In this document: positions 5,233-6,656 of the stretch, one piece after another
How the letters are laid out: every line of letters begins with the position of its first letter
How positions within the stretch are numbered: the first letter of the stretch is position 1
Assembly (NCBI GenBank): GCA_050699035.1
Contig: JBOHDE010000215.1
Span: 1 to 6,656, forward strand
DNA length: 6,656 nucleotides
Direction of reading: 5' to 3'
Source: WHTB01 sp050699035
GTDB lineage: Bacteria; Actinomycetota; Actinomycetes; Propionibacteriales; Nocardioidaceae
Program-made: the position numbers and the translations under genes
Notes under the pieces: model-generated
Seen by the model: the letters and a program-made list of their open reading frames with translations, nothing else
Databases searched by the model: none
Told to the model about the DNA's origin: nothing

Positions 5233-5790
5233 GTGATCGACGAGACGATGCGCGAGGCAGACCAGAAGATGGGTAAGGCCGTCGAGGTCGCCAAGGACGA
5301 GTTCGCTGCGATCCGTACCGGCCGGGCGCACCCGGCGATGTTCCACAAGCTGACGGCGGACTACTACGGCACCCCGACCCCGATCCAGCAGCTGGCGTCG
5401 TTCCAGTCGCCGGAGGCGCGGACGGTGCTGATCCAGCCGTACGACAAGGGCGCCACGGCGGCGATCGAGCGCGCGATCCGCGACTCCGACCTCGGCGTCA
5501 ACCCCACCGACGACGGCAACATCATCCGGGTCACGATGCCCGAGCTCACCGAGGAGCGGCGCAAGGAGTACATCAAGCTGGCTCGCGGCAAGGCCGAGGA
5601 CGGTCGGGTCGCCGTGCGCAACATCCGCCGGCATGCCAAGCAGGCGCTCGACAAGCTGGCCAAGGACGGCGACGCCGGCGAGGACGACGTCAACAGCGCC
5701 GAGAAGCGTCTCGACGGCATGACCAAGAAGCACGTGGACGAGATCGACGAGCTGCTCAAGCACAAGGAAGCCGAGCTGCTCGAGGTCTGA
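5233..5790 (+). CDS. frr: Ribosome recycling factor
   Basis: RRF, with EF-G, splits the post-termination ribosome so that subunits can be reused; it is essential in the bacteria tested. The product has 185 residues, the usual length. It shows RTGRAHPAMF (28-37), YYGTPTPIQQLASF (44-57), DLGVNPTDDGNIIRVTMPEL (86-105), the EERRKEYIKLARGKAED block (107-123) and VRNIRRHA (128-135). The two-helix C-terminal stretch of the long three-helix domain ends at ELLEV. The start is GTG at 5233, preceded by GAGGAG (5222-5227) with a short 5-nt spacer. The ATG at 5248 would cut conserved residues and sit too far from that site. It lies 63 nt after pyrH, a pairing conserved in many bacteria. Confidence 0.97.
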   Translation: MIDETMREADQKMGKAVEVAKDEFAAIRTGRAHPAMFHKLTADYYGTPTPIQQLASFQSPEARTVLIQPYDKGATAAIERAIRDSDLGVNPTDDGNIIRVTMPELTEERRKEYIKLARGKAEDGRVAVRNIRRHAKQALDKLAKDGDAGEDDVNSAEKRLDGMTKKHVDEIDELLKHKEAELLEV

Positions 5791-5829
5791 CCGTCGATGA
5801 CTGCCCCGTACCAGGGAGCGAGTAGACCC

Positions 5830-6656
5830 ATGCCCGACCAGCCCGTGACCGACGAGCCTGCGCCGAAGCAGAGCCGTGCCGGTCGGGACCTGCCGGCGGC
5901 GATCGGCGTCGCCGTCGTGCTGCTGGCCCTGATCGCGGCGTCGCTGTACTTCTGGAAGCCGGCGTTCGTCGCGGTGGCGGCGGTCGCCATCCTGGCCGGC
6001 GTCTGGGAGCTGCGGCAGGCGCTGGCCACCCGGGGGACGGTCCTGCCGATCGGGCCGGTGGTGGTCGGCGGGCTGGTGATGATGGTCGGCGCCTACGTCG
6101 GCGGCGCGCCGGCACTGGTGACCGGTCTCGCGGTGACAGGTCTCGCGATCATGCTGTGGCGGTTGCGCGGAGGGGTCGACGGCTTCGTCCGCGACACCAC
6201 CGCGGGAGTCTTCGTCGCGTTCTACGCACCCTTCCTCGCCGGCTTCGTGTCGCTGCTGCTCCGACCTGACGACGGGGCGCTGCGGGTCCTCACCTTCATC
6301 CTGGTGACGGTCGCGTCCGACACCGGGGGGTACGTCGTCGGCGTGCTGGCCGGCAGGCACCTGATGGCACCGGTCATCTCGCCGAAGAAGTCGTGGGAGG
6401 GCCTCGCCGGGTCGGCCCTTTGCTGCACGGCCGCCGGCTGGGCCTGCGTCGTCTACCTGCTCGACGGCCGCTGGTGGGTCGGCGTGCTGCTCGGGCTGAC
6501 CGGAGTCGTGACCGCGACTCTGGGCGACCTGTGCGAGTCGGTGATCAAGCGCGACCTGGGCGTCAAGGACATGAGCAACCTGCTGCCGGGGCACGGTGGC
6601 GTGATGGATCGGCTCGACTCGCTGCTGGCCACCGTCGCACCGACCTGGCTGCTGCT
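5830..6656 (+). CDS. cdsA: Phosphatidate cytidylyltransferase (CDP-diacylglycerol synthase), 3' end cut by window
   Basis: This integral membrane enzyme makes CDP-diacylglycerol from phosphatidic acid and CTP, the precursor of phosphatidylglycerol, cardiolipin and phosphatidylinositol. The visible 275 residues begin with a polar stretch (1-20), then GRDLPAAIGV and about eight hydrophobic segments, the first near 21-41. ASDTGGYVVG (162-171) and ISPKKSWEGLAGS (183-195) are family motifs. The full CDP-diacylglycerol synthase signature runs from Ser237 to Asp263 and includes SVIKRD, VKD, PGHGG and DRLD, so the catalytic region is present. The frame is open at the window end and probably only a few tens of residues are missing. 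The ATG is preceded by AGGGAG (5813-5818) at an 11-nt spacing. It follows frr by 39 nt, the usual frr-cdsA pairing. Confidence 0.96.
   Translation, partial: MPDQPVTDEPAPKQSRAGRDLPAAIGVAVVLLALIAASLYFWKPAFVAVAAVAILAGVWELRQALATRGTVLPIGPVVVGGLVMMVGAYVGGAPALVTGLAVTGLAIMLWRLRGGVDGFVRDTTAGVFVAFYAPFLAGFVSLLLRPDDGALRVLTFILVTVASDTGGYVVGVLAGRHLMAPVISPKKSWEGLAGSALCCTAAGWACVVYLLDGRWWVGVLLGLTGVVTATLGDLCESVIKRDLGVKDMSNLLPGHGGVMDRLDSLLATVAPTWLL

Noticed and set aside
3904..6594. An 896-codon open frame on the minus strand across tsf, pyrH, frr and cdsA
   Set aside because: It lies opposite four well-recognised genes and its translation is Arg/Asp/His-rich with no family motif. High GC content suppresses stop codons in antisense frames.

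Overview
The window looks like a chromosomal housekeeping locus of a high-GC actinomycete. The evidence is the strong G/C bias at third codon positions, the gene order (xerC, then a divergent cell-wall hydrolase, then rpsB-tsf-pyrH-frr-cdsA), and actinobacterial protein features such as the EEPLAEWERELL stretch near the S2 C-terminus, the HRRASDLPPAVGVLVEY stretch of EF-Ts and the GRDLPAAIGV start of CdsA. From memory, Mycobacterium tuberculosis keeps a similar order around Rv2894c-Rv2881c. The genus cannot be settled from this sequence.

Layout. Positions 2-334 (+) are the C-terminal catalytic end of a XerC-type tyrosine recombinase. Positions 335-842 are a gene-free gap between two convergent 3' ends. 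It carries three long inverted repeats (396-466, 562-636, 676-729). Positions 843-1808 (-) encode a secreted protein joining an M23 metallopeptidase-type domain to an NlpC/P60 cysteine peptidase domain. Positions 1809-2193 are a divergent regulatory region with two DnaA-box-like nonamers, a likely rpsB promoter and a leader of about 180 nt that can fold into five successive hairpins. Then come five collinear genes on the + strand: rpsB (2194-3207), tsf (3461-4282), pyrH (4345-5169), frr (5233-5790) and cdsA (5830 to the window end, truncated).

How the genes work together. rpsB and tsf supply the 30S protein S2 and the elongation factor that recycles EF-Tu. frr supplies the ribosome recycling factor. 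pyrH makes UDP for nucleotide and cell-envelope precursors, and cdsA makes CDP-diacylglycerol for phospholipids. Short gaps (39-63 nt) and a Shine-Dalgarno before each gene suggest co-transcription. The divergent hydrolase and XerC concern peptidoglycan remodelling and chromosome dimer resolution, so the locus is about growth and division in general.

Most notable points. (1) The repetitive Ala/Pro/Glu tail of rpsB is cut by an apparent one-base insertion near 3192, and the same style of tail continues in the +1 frame to a stop at 3335-3337. (2) The convergent gap is unusually rich in long palindromes. (3) The M23 domain is fused to NlpC/P60, and the first His of its HxH motif is Cys. (4) The rpsB leader is highly structured. 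I saw no CRISPR, tRNA, rRNA, insertion sequence or defence system, and nothing that makes a convincing wholly new system.
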